Source: Eretmocerus hayati
Taxonomy: Eukaryota; Arthropoda; Insecta; Hymenoptera; Aphelinidae
Length of the DNA stretch: 64,000 nucleotides
Reading direction: 5' to 3'
NCBI GenBank assembly: GCA_029851415.1
Contig: CM056741.1
Location: forward strand, 62,176,282-62,240,281
The position numbers were made by a program, and so were the translations under genes. The notes beneath the pieces are model-generated. The model saw nothing but the letters and a program-made list of their open reading frames with translations. It had not been told where the DNA came from and searched no databases. Below are positions 33,305 through 47,215 of the stretch, piece by piece; position 1 is the first letter of the stretch, and every line of letters starts with the position of its first letter.

Positions 33305-35513
33305 GTTTGTACAGTTCATTCATGTAGGTTTGCTTAACCTCGTGCTGTGCAGCGTTGAAGGGGAGAGTTTTGAAGCTGCAGCAGTGACATAACCTATAAA
33401 CAACCCCTTATACTTGCGCGCGAGATGTAAACAGTCTGGGCGCGCGCCACTGACTCGAGTTAGCTGTCACTTCTATCATCCCTTACCTCGTACTATGGAC
33501 TAACTGTGAATACACGTGTGCCTCATCTATGTAAGTATAGTTATGAAAATGGTTTCGAGAGCGCGAGTATTGAATTTCTGCTCTCCTCGATCGAGCGTGC
33601 CGGTGTTTTGCACAGCTATGATGATGATAATATGCTGGCATGCACATCAGAGTGAACTGGATGATCATAACGGTGATGCTCGGGCCTCTACAGAACTGTT
33701 TCACGGCCCCATCAGAGTTTGTGGCTTCTTGTTCTTCTTTGCGGGCTTATTTGGGAATTTTGCAGCTTCGTTCGAGGCTCGACGCAATAATTATCTCATC
33801 GAGCGATCGCTCTGAATTTTTTTATGCTACGATTGTGTGAGGATGAGATAATTAACGTTTCGACAGGTGGCTCGTGAGAAAAATTGCGTCAGGTTTTGAG
33901 GAATTCTAGGCAACACGAGATACAAATTCTAGTGAGATGACGAAGCTCTGAGTGAAAACAGCTGATGTATGTTTCGTGCAACTATCAGTTTCTCAAAGTG
34001 TCCTCATTCACCCACGCACTGCGCGCCGCCCGGCAGCGAAATTCTCACGACCCGCACTCTCACTATCACCGCAAACATCCTCGAGAAACTCACGCGACAC
34101 TTATCTGTACATATTACAGCTGTAGGAACTCCAATGGGATCGTTCAAACATTTGAAATCGCTCATATCTCTCGAACTTGTGTCAGAATATCGATCCGTTT
34201 GTGCGAACGCCTTATATATTCACTTCATGCACGTGGTATGGATAATGCAGATGTTCTCAGCACTTTACCATCGTCGTCGCCGAGTTCGCTCAACACCACC
34301 TTTTGTTAAGGCTCACGTGTTATTTCAACGATCGATAACGACGGATACAATTAGCCTTTACTGTGTGAGGTCTATTAAATTGTACGCCACCAGTGGCACA
34401 TGGCATTTATTGGAGCTCTGAATGTGTGTTATATTAGTTAGGAAATATATATGTGTGTGTTTGTATCGAGGCAATGGGGGCGAATCATTCTGAATCAAAT
34501 CCAATCTGCATCGAGCACATGTACGAATTGGCGCCGTTCAAGTTTCCCGCTTCTGGTACTGATAATTTCGAGCATGCATAGTGTGCGACATACACGCGAA
34601 ACAATAAGCCAAAGCATCAATTCGGACGTGTTTAGCGAACGTTTCAAACAATGCTACTCTACTCTCGCGGAGAGCTTCCGAGCTAGATTAAATTACTCAA
34701 TGAATGCCACGCCACTGCATGTGATTCTGTCGCAGCCGATGCTCTACTGCAGCACTTGTCGCTTGCGCTTTGCTCGAACGTTAACGTGTCGGGCGCTGCG
34801 AGTTTCTCGTGGAATCAATGAACCAAAAAATGTTCAGTTTTGAAATTCAATCGTTTTGAGCGTTCACTTTGCTAAGTGCAATGGACATTTTTCCTGTCTT
34901 TCTATTGAATTTTAAAAGAAAATCTGAACTGATGAGCTAAAGTGTCGCTTGTGCCATTGATTGTTGTACCGCACCATCGTTGTAGCGGTTGTATTTCTTT
35001 TTTTTCCCCTGCTCATCAGCTTTGTTAGAATTGGCTTTGTTGGGGAAGGCCGGAGAAACTTTTTCATCAGCTACAGAAGCAGTTATGAATATTTATGCAT
35101 CGTGTCTTTATGTAGTTTGTTTCGCATTGCTTTTGTTTCGGAGACTTCTCTTTTTTTCTCTCCAAAGTTCTAACTAGGCAAACTGCGAACCAACGCAATA
35201 TCCATTGCTTAGTGCAGCAGCAAACAATTAATTGGATGAAGCAAAGAAATACAGAACAAAATGAGCGCGCAAGCGCGTGCAAGTATAGTTTGCGAGGTGG
35301 AACTTGCGCGGAGAATCATTGCGATTCCATTCATGAGTTACAAACTTTAGAAAAGCGATATTAATACGGCTTTGCTTGCGTTTTCCTTCTTCGTTCAGGT
35401 AACTCACGAAAAGTCTATATGAAGAGAGTCAGCCCTTTTGTACGTGTCTGAAATTGTTCAGATTAAAAGTTCCACAACCATTAACTTGATGAAGAATGAT
35501 TGCATCTAGATGT

Positions 35514-35578
35514 TATGACAAAATAACTTCTTTATATAGATAACTTCTTTATCTAGATAAAGATGTTATTTTGTCATA
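35514..35578. repeat. Small perfect-stem hairpin
   Basis: TATGACAAAATAAC at 35514 pairs with GTTATTTTGTCATA ending 35578, and the interior ATAACTTCTTTAT repeats twice. The 65-bp structure looks like a tiny palindromic insertion or a replication-slippage product. Confidence 0.75.
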
Positions 35579-35871
35579 GTAAACCATCCATATTGTTGTA
35601 AATTGATTAGAATACAAAAGTATACACTCGTATAGAGTAGATTTGAGAATATACTCTACACGATTCCGTAACAAAACTGCAGATTGACTGTAGGTTAGAG
35701 AATAATTTTCAGACAAGTCCTCGTCATCTTCACTTCGTCTTCAGGGGTTCAGCTGGTACGGAAAGGATGCTTTCCAATGACATCTTCAAACTTGATGAAA
35801 CTTTTTAAGGGAATAAATAAAGGACCTAAATCGCTTGTGATGAATTCTCACGTTTCCGGGGCTTATGTTCA

Positions 35872-36888
35872 AAATAAGATAAGATGAGATGAGCTTTATT
35901 CCGCTCAAAGGCAAAAACACGGTTCTCTGAATTCGAAAACATATTCTTATACATAATATAATTCTTGGCACTGTACTTGTAAATCTCTGGGCACATGGAA
36001 GGAATATAACCAGGATATTTGGTCAAAGCTATCCGAGATATGATACGGCGTTGATTCAACTTATGCCAAGTAGCATAGTTGCAAGGCACAGATCACAGAA
36101 TTCCTTCTTGAGAAATAATCAGTCATGGGAGTACTCAGCGTAACGCAGTTGGGATAATTGCAGAGTTTTCGGAGTCGAGCTCGAGCAAGTCAAGTTTCAG
36201 TGAGGATTCGAATGTTGATACAGAGGGTGAGTGGCGCAAAACGAGAGGCAGAGAGTTCCAGAGCCTAGCACCCCGATACTGAAAAGTACTCAGTCGCGGG
36301 GAGCCGAACTCATGGGGATCCCAAGTTCTCTCTCATCGCTCCGACTAGTAGGCCTGCGCTGGTACATGGAGAACATTTCAGCCAAGTAGTCAAGCTCTCT
36401 CATCTTCAAAATCTTGTATATCAAGATAGCTGCAAAATTTAAGAGAGTCCGACCTTAGCCAGCCCAGGCCCAACCGATACGGAGTGACGTGTTCATCCTT
36501 TCTATCAACGCCAAAGACGTATCTCACACATAAATTGGACAATCGTTGCAGTCGCGTCCGTTGTTCTTCGTTTGCATCAAGAAAAACCACCGTGCAGTAG
36601 TCCAGATGTGGTTGGATCAAAGTCTCGAGTAGTTTCCGGCGGAGGAACTCGGTAGTACACGCCGTTATGAATCGCAGACCATACAGGGCTCTGTTGACTC
36701 TCTTCGTCACTTAATCAACCTGCGATTTCCATTTAAGTTGACTATCAAGTGTTATTCCGAGACTCACGACTGTGTCACTGAAGGGAACCGTCACACCACC
36801 CGGCAATCGAACACCCACAAGGCCCGATCTCTTCAGTCCATTGACATTACACGCAGAGCTAAAGAAGATAGCCTTGGTTTTACCGGTT
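35872..36888 (-). mobile_element. 5'-truncated non-LTR retrotransposon (CR1/L2-like)
   Basis: On the minus strand the 3' part of a reverse transcriptase gene runs from about 36888 (KTKAIFFSSACNVNG) to a stop at 36135, followed by a 3' untranslated region with AATAAA and a GATAAGATAAG-type tail (TCTTATCTTATTTT, ending about 35872). No 5' half, promoter or endonuclease domain is present, as expected for 5' truncation during target-primed insertion. Confidence 0.8.
36135..36888 (-). pseudogene. Reverse transcriptase C-terminal region, inactivated
   Basis: Recognisable pieces in order are LGITLDSQLKWKSQVD (end of palm), an in-frame TAA near 36712, VTKRVNRALYGLRF and LLETLIQPHLDYC (thumb, RT-associated region), CVRYVFGVDR, a frameshift near 36390, YLAEMFSMYQRRP, another frameshift near 36290, and YRGARLWNSLPLVLR at the C-terminus. 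The order and words match CR1/L2/Jockey-type elements. It is dead by stop, frameshifts and truncation. Confidence 0.82.
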
Positions 36889-37549
36889 TAAGGAGCTACT
36901 AGTCATCCAAATTCGAATTTCTGTCTTACTTCTGACTTATTAGATGGGTTCCTCAGAAGGACTGAGGAGTTACCTAAGCTTGCAGGAAAAATTGATCAGT
37001 ATTTTCCAAGCATTGATCTGACTATCGAAAAGAATCCAATCAAAGACTTGCTGTTGGAACCATGCAAATTGCAGAAGAAGATTGTTCTCTCCATCTTATA
37101 CATAGAATCTGGAATGGGTTAGCTGATAACTTTGGTGCTAAATACCCAAGCTTCGCGAAAACTAACATTTGGTCTGATTGTGAGTACGTTGAATTGAACA
37201 TCTGCGCCCAATCACATCGAGAAGTCACTGGGATTTCTTTGTCAGAAAGTTTGAAGAAATGAATTTAATCGAGTTGGGCTTCTAGAGATTGTATCATCGA
37301 ATGATAAGTCATTAGATGAAATCATCTTGAAGCATCTAGCCTACGCGATCATATACAAAAAATATATTTTGGGAGTAATAAGTCTTACCAGACTCTAATG
37401 AAAGTAGGTAAGAGTCTACCTGTACAGCTTGTTCTACTTATTACATTTTTGGCTTTTCCGGAAGTTCTAAGAAATCGCATGTATTGGCTAAATCTTAATT
37501 TTTTTCATAACATATCACAATAGTTAGACCACCGTGGTAAGGAAGATGA
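36889..37549. other. Non-genic stretch
   Basis: A run of mostly open codons near 36960-37260 (KIDQYFPSIDL) might be a relic of a hAT-like host gene, but frames break often and I cannot assign it. Confidence 0.3.
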
Positions 37550-37639
37550 TTAACACGTTCACTGCGATGGCGAAAAACGCGTTCGGGTCCTGTGTGCGAT
37601 GGGTCCCACCGGTGGGGTCCATCGCAGTGAAGGTATTAA
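37550..37639. mobile_element. TTAA-flanked MITE (piggyBac-type), 90 bp
   Basis: TTAA lies at 37550-37553 and 37636-37639. Between them CACGTTCACTGCGATGG pairs with CCATCGCAGTGAAGGT, and the centre has GGGTCCCACCGGTGGGGTCC, also palindromic. TTAA duplications and C(A/C)-CACTGCG-type ends are piggyBac traits. It has no coding capacity. Confidence 0.8.
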
Positions 37640-40600
37640 CTAGAACGGAATATATTGGATTCAGATTCCCTAAAATTCACAATTTGAACCAATAAATATT
37701 ATTTGGGACATTCTGTAATGGATTTTTTGAAAAAGAGTTTTCTGGGACAAATCCTCAAAGATCCACAGAGGTGAGAAAATCTTCCGAAACTCGATGACAG
37801 TCTTCAAATACACTTCACCGATCGGACTAAGATATGAATAATACCATCAAACTCATTGCTCCAAAATCCATTCTGTGAATCTGAAATATTATTCAACTAC
37901 ACAGCAATCGATTATGGCATAATGCGCAAAGCGACAACACACAACCAGTAACAACCCATAATCTCTATTCCATGACGCAACGACAGAGCACAACCGATCA
38001 CGCTATGCGACAACTCGAATACCCAACAATTCAGTCCTTCCGCATCAACGGAATCGGCAAATCGTCACCCGCAATCCAGTAACATGCATCAGAATTGCCA
38101 AGTACCTAATACTCGACCACACGCTCGTATGGACCGCGTGGTGTCCTGTTTCGGTATGCCAGATCGCGGGGGCGTGTACTACATGCACCATGCATGCAAG
38201 AGGTCAGACTTTGCTCTCCTGCCATAACACACGTGATACCTAACCCAGGCTCGTGAAGTTGGTCCACTCTCCACTGATGGTGCATATAAGTATAGCCTAT
38301 ACCTATCTGATGTCTGCGGTTCACGTGCAGCCTCCACAACTTGCTTACTCGCCGCTTGGTCGCTTGGTCGAGGTCGACTACATCGCTAGCGGGCCATACG
38401 GAATTAGGCCAGACTCGCGGGCTCTACGTTGACCTATCCTCATGTATGTCACTGCAAAAATACTACTACATAATGCTCTGTCGGGTTCATGTCCGAGTGT
38501 TGAGTTGGAGTGTGCGGTGAAGTCGATGCACCCTTGTGTTTACAATGAGTCTGGAATTGTACAGGTGTGGGAATCGATATTATGTAGGGGTAAAGTGGTA
38601 TGGAAGTTAGAATGTGAGGGCTGGGTTGGCTATATAATACATTCGTGTGATTGGGCACGTAAAGTGGCCTGTTTGCTCTTTCTCTATATAACTGGTGACG
38701 CTAGCTGTGCCACCACCCTCGCAAAGCGTGTGTCTGCGGCTCTGTTTTTCTTTCCTCCCAGTCGTTTTGCGCGTGGCTGATGATGGTCCTGCTCGCTCTC
38801 TGGATTTTTAGCTGCGATTCTGGTATAGCTCGATTTTCATGCTATGCTGTGCAGGTGGAGATATGAGAATAGAGGCCATATGAGTGTACCGAAAAAACAT
38901 TTGATATTTTTGGTGCATCTTTGGCGAGAGAGTCTGTTGCTCCATCGATGCTAGCGTTAGCTGCGCTATACACTATAACAGTGTAGCGGTGAAATGAAAA
39001 TACGAGTTTTCTGATGGCGCTGTTGCTCTATGTATGTAGAGCTCTTTGGTAGTCTTGCAATGATTGGGTCTGTGCAAAACAATTTCGACGCCGAAGGGGA
39101 TGGTGATTGATAAAACCCATTTGCCATTGTTGAGAGGAAAAGAACAGTTTCACTGGCGGTAACTACCGCGATCTTTTTGGAATTAATTCTATGCGATGTT
39201 TGGATAAATGGTCAAGAGGCATCATTTGGAATAAAAACTTGAGATGCCCACAAAGTTGGTGATTTTCAAATACGGGAGACTTTCTTAAAAATTTCAATTG
39301 AAAAGTGTCAGATATAAAAAATGCCATTTGATTGCAGTTTCATTGAGGCATTTTGTAACGATATATATACACGTATGGATCACTTCATGGGAAAAATTCC
39401 ACGAAGGGTCAGCCGAGGAACAACTTATGAATCCTGGCTTAACAGCAATGTCAATGTTGAAGGTAAATGTAAATCTGGAGAAAATATAGAAAGTATAAGA
39501 ACAGCTCAATGAACAACTCGAGTGGTGAAAATCTGCGACCTCAGTTGATTGATGATCTCATTTTTATCAAAACAACCGCTCAACTGATGGTACCACAGGA
39601 GTTTTATCAACTCAACTATAGCTGAAACTTATTTGAAGAACGTGGGAATTCATTCCAAGCACCACTCGACCTGGAACAGAAAATTTGTGAAAATCTGAAC
39701 TTCTCTTTCGAGTAGAGCGGAACTTCATGATGAAAGCTCAATGTCATCAACACAAGATATTCAACCTATTAACCTCGATTTCATTCACCAAATATATTTT
39801 AAAAGAACAATCCCGGTAAATCGTATAATATGAGCTCGATTAATCGTGTAAGTCGTATAAAAATGTTGGATATTAAAATTCAACTTAATAGACGTGTACA
39901 TCAACCTCTTCTTCGATTAAATTTGATCCAATAGAGTGATTACGAGCTCAATTAGGTTTTTTTACATCTCACCACTTTATTACCCATCTGGGGAAAACTC
40001 AATTATGATGATAGTCTTTACTGAATCCGCGGGAATGGGTGTTCTTTGTTCTATGCACAATGTGCCATAGATGATTGCAGCGATTGAGAAAACGGGTGCT
40101 CTCTCAGAGAAATTCATTGCATGTGTTCTATCGTAATTATGCCGCATTAAATGAATATCTCAACCTGAAAATTTTAATACATCGTGTTTTACCGTGCATG
40201 CCACGATATTGGGATAGAACGTGTCAGAGTTTCGAAATATCCCTTCAAGTATCTCATACCTGCGGGCGAATAAATTTACACTATATAGCTTTTTCTTGAT
40301 ATTCAATTCACTCGCCTGTATTTTATAAAACTGCCCACGTGTGGCGTTAGAATGTGCCTCAGGATAGTCCACATCAATTCGATGATGAAATCAAGGATCA
40401 ATGTGTATCAGTTACCTTATAAATATCGTAAATTGAGTGCTGGCAAAAAGTGAACTCATTAGGTCTGTTTTTGCAAATCATTTATCATTTGGCAATCGAA
40501 ACATTTGACCACTTTTTTATCACGACATTTCTCAATCAATCTAAATTAATAGATGTAATGATGGATAGATTAGGATATAAGAATAGTTATGATCACTCAA

Positions 40601-40939
40601 ACGAACGAGTATTCCAGAATATTCATGAAATTAAATTCTCCAACACCGAATATGCAATGAATTATCGCATCAGAAGAGAGCGTAATGTCAGACAAGTACA
40701 AAAAACTAATGAACGCAGAAGAAAGGTCCAGTATTATCTCAAATAATACGGCTGTGTAACTAATGGCGCAATCGAAAGACTTTCTTTTCTTCTCCTATAA
40801 TCAAAGTCAATCGCGACAAGAAAGTATCCAAGTCAACTACAGCTCAGTCAGACCCACCTATACCAATGAATATATAACAAATTCACGCCGATGAAACTGA
40901 AATCTCGTCTCCATGTCTGACTGCACCGCATCAATCACA

Positions 40940-40972
40940 TACACACACACACACACACACATACATACATAA
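40940..40972. repeat. (CA)n/(CATA)n microsatellite
   Basis: Ten CA repeats followed by CATACATACAT. Confidence 0.95.
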
Positions 40973-43900
40973 AAATGGACGGTTACGAGCGTGCAAAGTG
41001 TCGCTCGGCAATCGTCTCGTCTATTCGTGACGTCGTCTTCTCAACGACGATATAGAGCTTCAGCACCATCTCAAAGCCGTAAAAGAAGAAAATAACCAAT
41101 CTCTCGTGACATGGCATCAGTATAGCATTGCATGGAATCTGAGATATTTTGCACGCGCCAAATGCGAGAAAGAGATGCGAGAACAAGACGGAAAAGCGAC
41201 AGAAAAGTGTCAGAGATTCGCTGATGTCGTATTTTCGCATTTCTGTGGGGTACGAATTTCCCATCCATCTAGGTATTTCTGTAGTTTCAATGTGAAAGAA
41301 TGGGTTCCTACGTATTATAGCGGTTGAGAGCTCTTAGTACCTGACATTGCAAACGAGTCGGGCTCGTAAAGAGCGCATCTCTGTGGTCTACGCTGCTATG
41401 ATAACGAAAATGAGAAAAAGCGCTTAGAATCCTCTTAGAAGGTATCGGTGGCAGCCAGAAGCCAGAGAATAAAAAATCCTCACTGAGAACGAAGATTTGT
41501 ACAGGCTAAAATTCAAGTATGAAACTGGATAATTGACGAATATGGTGTGCGGTGTATAGGTATTACCTCGCAACGAGACGCCATAATTCGAAAGTGGAGC
41601 GCAAATAATGAGCAAATCGGCACTCACGCGCAAAATATTACGTTCGATCGAGCGAGGCTCCGGCACGCGTCCTTGGCAAATTTGCCCCAAGTGTATATTA
41701 ACCGGGCCCGTAATAATCGAATGCATGGGTATTTTACTCGAAGCCCGCCGTAGTAATCGCATCACATCGTTGCACTTTGCAGCTGTGTTGAATTGTTGCG
41801 AGAGCGGGCGCGATGGTCAATGAGACATGTCGCTTCGAATATTGTGCATATGATCAGTGCATGCTCCTATTATCGGTGAATTCATCGCGCGAGACAGTGT
41901 TCTACATGTGCAGAATATCGTCACGTCGGACGATCCATTAGTTTACAGCGTAATTTATCTGCGTGCGAGCCTATATCCACTCGAGTGTGCTCTTTACAGA
42001 GTGTCACTTTCAATTGTCTTGATTGTTTGTTCGATGATCTACTTATTGCGTCTTGGATGGCCAGGCAATAGGCATTCGAAGAAGGATTTTTGCAGTTGGT
42101 ATTTTTAGTTGACCCGATTACGATATTGATGGCTTGGGGAGCTACTTACGAAGTACTAAGGGTCTAAACGAGCTTACTTTTTTCACAAGCTTGCTTTTGA
42201 GAACTGCTGCAGACGGAATAGTTCCACAATACCGTCGACAAATCAATGTTGTGCTGAATTAAAAAATAATCATTCCATTATCGTCAAAGTATTTGACGTA
42301 AATCGAGTTTGATACCAGATATAGTATAACTTAGTGAATTACGTTTACAAAATCACATCAAGATTCTCGAAAGTATGACCGGCGAGGAAACTCATGGAGC
42401 TCTTCAAATATAGTCATGCTTTAGTAATGCCATGACCAAAATGAATCGGTGATCGCCATCATCATTTGACTCTTTAGTGCATGCATGGCTGGAAAAGTTT
42501 CACTTCCCAATATTTCATCTGATCGGATACCTGAAAGACCTTCTTCCAAACTGCCCAAAATCATTCTACTTATGTTGTTATCCACAATTACAATGGACCA
42601 ATTCCAACGATAGCACTAGAAAAATGATGCCTGATAACACAATTAGCTCTTTGAATTGAAAAATTTGAAAAAACCAGACGAATGCTTTCAGCTATCATTT
42701 TGCAGAATACACAGTAATCCTGTTCTCTCAAAGAGAGATGTGTTGCACAGTCTGTGGAGTGAATTCAATGACCGAGTCGTATCAATCTTTGGATAAATCA
42801 TTATGATGCTTATATGTATTGCTCCACTTTTTCATTTCATAAATCTTGATATTGATGGAAGAGCTGTTCTCTTTCGATGATGAAACTAGTTGTGAATAGT
42901 AAAAATTGAAATCCTTGCAGACCTTTATAAATGTTGTTTATAATGCTTTGGATCAATAACAAATGGCTATAGAAAATCTGATTCAGCACAGTGATGTTAA
43001 AATAAATGAATCTTCGAGCATTAGACCGTGATGATCGTGACCATTGAACAAGATCGAGAGTTCTGCATGACGATGTAATTGCATAAATTACACTGTTCCT
43101 CAATTCTTTATACAATAGCTTGGAGTAATCGTACTCATTTTGCGCTCATTGTTGCAAAGATTTATTTAGCATGATTACGTACATATGAGGGCATACTGCA
43201 AATTTTGAACTTTTTATGATTCAATTAATGGTCATCAACCAACTTTCAAACAGTACATAACTTCGACGGCTATTGCTCCTTCCAAAAATTACTGATTTTG
43301 CAGAGAAACTGTAAATTGGATCATTATTATAAATGGACCATATAAATTTCTTCCAGTTTTCAACACTAAACTTATTTACATCCGAAGTCTTGAGCAAAAT
43401 CTTGGTGAAGAGAATTTCGCTTTCGTTAGTACGACATCATACACTATACAAATTACCGTTTGCGCCTCTAATGTTCTTTTATCTTTGGGCGAAACTCTAA
43501 ACTGGTGTCATTTCGATCAAAATCTCCCATGAATTTCGTCTGAATGTTTTGGGGATCACTTTTTTCACATTTTAACATGAATAGTGAACTCATTCCACGA
43601 AAAATCCTTATTCGAACTTAAAAAAACTCATCATGGCATTTTTTTCAATCAGAACTCCAAAGTAGCCATCTCAAAACTTTCTGTGAGTTATGATGAGTCT
43701 CATTCAGTGCTCAGAGTCTCATCATGCAAGTTCGATCTTTCCATGACATTGATTCGACACAAAGAAAATTGATTATTTTGCACAAATAAGGGTTCCCTTC
43801 CCATGAGATTCTCATCATCATGCTTCCAACAATATCGATCACATGACATGCATAAAAGCCGATAAAAAGGCTCTTCTCTTATATAGTTGGGCTCTTTTTG

Positions 43901-46900
43901 CGGCTTGCATAGCGTGCATTGCATCTTATCGTGGGTAAAAAAGAAAGAAGGAAAGAAACGAGAGTCGAATACATTGAAAAAGCGATCGATGCTTCCGTAG
44001 GCAGAGCGATGCATAATGTTTCTAATGTTCGATGCGCCTCTGCAAAGCTTGAGTGGATGCACATTGACACTCATTCATGGCTGCCATAAGAGTGGTAGAT
44101 AAGATGATTCTCAGAACTCTGTAGAAGCTAAAGTAGTCGTGATTCATGTGAGAACCAAACTTGGAAATCTCAACTGAAAGAAGTTTTTCTCTTCACACTT
44201 GAGCTCATGAAGGATCATCTTTGTATGTAACTTGGTATAACTATTTGCATGTCCAGGAGGAATGGATGATATAGATTAATACCTTCGCATTCATAGCTAT
44301 TCATCTATTCGTCTTTGTATTGATTGACAAAAAGTTGGCTCAGCATCGCAGTATCAGACCCCCTTTGACACTGAACTGTACCGAGGTTGTTCATAACATC
44401 ATGAAGTATATCATCGATCTTGAATCAATGACTCAAGACGGCTTCATTGATCATATCGGGTACCCGTCTGTGACCCTTGCCTATTTGCTAAGCTTCATAG
44501 ACCTCGTGTGGATGCCTATGATATTATGCAGTTTTTGATATATCTGAGTCTACTCTTCTCATTGACATCTTAAAGTCTTACTTGATTGATCTCCTTTGTC
44601 TGTACAGATCCTGCATTTGAAAATTGATATCTGTGCACGAAAGTGCACATATCACAGCTCTGTCAAGTTTGACGTTGAAACACCATAAATTATGTAGGTG
44701 TCACAAATGGGCCACTTTTTCTGTTTCGCAACAAGTCAAAACCAATATTGTGGCCTTCTCTTGTAAGACGTTACTTGCTTCTCATTTTCACTCGAGTGAT
44801 ATTCAGATTAATTCGATTGATCTGGAATTATATGATGTTGCACTCGCACATCTACTGGGTTTATTGATTTCTTCTATGATTTAGCAATTAAAAGAGGTTT
44901 GTCCACCATTTCTCTTTCCCTATTCCATTCTTTCCTGTCAAAATTTTTATTATTCATGATGGAGTGTGTACAGGATCTCATACAACAATAGACCAGAAAT
45001 CGTTGGAGATCATGTAGCAGATAAGAATTTCAATGTGAGACTTTTTGTGTTGCGAACATATTCTGAGCACCCATGAGGTCTATGGTTTACTCAATATCAC
45101 AATAATTATTGTTCTGGGTTCAATAGACTCCTTGAATCACTGATGGACTGAAGCAAAACTGGTATAGTGCGTGTAACATCAGAAGCATTGGTTCTGCTGA
45201 TCTAATTCTAACGGGATGAGAAATTCGTTACGTTTCATTGCGAAATTATGTTTCTCGTGCAGCTGTTCAGAGGCGGAATCTTTGGAGTCTATGCCACAAA
45301 AAGTTTCTAATTAAATTATCAATTTCTTTCTCTACCAACAACATTGAGAAATCAATATACATCGCTCTTACTCACCTTGGCAAAAAAACTTTATGCTGCA
45401 GATACGTAATGTTCTGGCCAAATTGAAGAAGTATAATCCCTGATTCATTACAATCTAAGAGATTCGATGAACCATAGAAATGAAATTCTTCAAGAAAGTT
45501 GCGAGTTCTATGAGCTAATACGATGCGGGCTTACTGAAATGATCTCAATTTGGGATATACAACATTTGCATCTGAATTCTTGTCGTCATAGCAGTCTTGG
45601 CAAATTTTTTTGCCACTGGGAACTCTTCTTTGGAGAAATGCTCTTGACTGTTTAGATCAGTGTGCCAGAAAGAGTTGGAGAAATTTTATGGCTTGATGTG
45701 ATGAATATGTCATCAAATTCGCTCATCAATTCTTATTTCTCATGGTAATCGAACTGTTTACCTTACTTATTCAATCAAACCCTGCATTCTCCCGAACTCA
45801 TAAAAAGTTTTGATAGACCATACGAGCGTAAATCTTTGAAATATATTGCATGGACAGTTTTCATCAGAAAGATCTTGCATAATATTGTCGTCATCGGTTA
45901 TACAGCTTCTCCAACGATCTCCTCGATCCCAGCGTCGATCTTTTCACTTGAAGGCCCAGAGAACTATTACAGCAGAGGCGCGGTCGGCCTGGCAAGAAAT
46001 TCTCCTCTTCCGGAAAGTCATTCGACCATCATAACTACTATACTACTACTACTGTCTATACCAGAGTAGTTTTGAAACGGAACCAATCCACAAGCCGTTG
46101 CACTCGGGCGTGTTCATCAAGAAAAGAATATGAGAAAAAACTATAACAAACAGTGCCTTAAAATAATAAAGGTAATTAGAAAGTGCCAGAAGTTCCTCCA
46201 CATCCGTGTATATACTTTGGGTTCACTCACAATGGCCTACACGCTGATATTAATGTAATACGTGCTACTATCGCAGGTGAGCGACAGTTGGCTCATGCTG
46301 GCTATACACGTAAAACAAGTGATATTTGTGAAGGTATTCCCAGAGACAGCAGCAATAAGAATCATGCTCTCCGCGCGTACGGTCCACTTATTTCTTTCAC
46401 ACAATCGCTGTACATATGCTGCACTTTCAGTACACGCAAAAATGAGCGTGAGCGTCGAATTGAAATCTTTATGAATATGACGCACTCAAATCTGCGCACA
46501 TACAACGTGCACGAGCACGAGTTTTCATTTCCATTCAATTGTCATCGCTCAATGTATCTCTTGTTAAAGTCCAGAGTGAATACTTTGAGCGATGTAATAA
46601 AACACAAGCGTTGGATCAACATGAATATTGTGTATGTAGTACTAATACTACTATGGGGCTTCACGCTCCTAGATTGAGATAGTAAAAGTGACTGACCGCG
46701 TGTAAATGCATCACCGGAAGGAATCAGTGCTTCGCTTCCCCGAGCAAATCCGTTCGCGCTTCGTCATCCGAATCGTTGCGCTTGAGCGGCGGGAAAAGTG
46801 AAACACGAGCACTTGTATATGATGCCGAGCGTGTAACTATGCGTGACTATAATACAAGTGTGTACACATATAAAAATTGCAATGTCCTACTTTTTTCAAT

Positions 46901-46960
46901 GGTCATGAGTGAATATATAATTATTCAAAATGTAGAGAAAAAGAATCTTTTCTTGAATAA

Positions 46961-46989
46961 TGATGATGATGATGATGATGATTATGATT
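46961..46989. repeat. (GAT)n microsatellite
   Basis: GAT triplet run; a frame through it gives poly-Asp, which should not be mistaken for an acidic protein. Confidence 0.9.
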
Positions 46990-47194
46990 ATCGAAGAATG
47001 GAGGCCAAGACCTTCATTAGCTTTCGCGGTAAAAGTATTATGATCTCTTTGAGAATCATGTAAAAATATTATGGCCTTAGACAGAGTATAACGAGTTCCA
47101 CCGGGATGAAACTTTAATCAGCAGTAATTGGCCCCCCTCGTATACATCAGCGCAGTCTAATGTGGAACAAATTTCGATGAGCTTCTGGGAAATT

Positions 47195-47215
47195 CTTCTC
47201 TCTCTCTCTCTCTCT
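47195..47215. repeat. (CT)n microsatellite
   Basis: About ten CT repeats. Confidence 0.9.

Noticed and set aside
36960..37262. Coding-like stretch with KIDQYFPSIDL and FGAKYPSFAKT
   Set aside because: Loosely resembles hAT-derived host genes, but frames break repeatedly and the match is too short to assign.
8908..40972. Possible CRISPR array or bacterial operon
   Set aside because: Repeats are microsatellites, minisatellites or inverted repeats; gene structure and splicing are eukaryotic.
46183..46677. 164-codon plus-strand frame
   Set aside because: It begins without ATG, has no recognisable domain and sits in otherwise non-coding DNA.
46961..47000. Acidic poly-Asp peptide
   Set aside because: A GAT microsatellite read in one frame.
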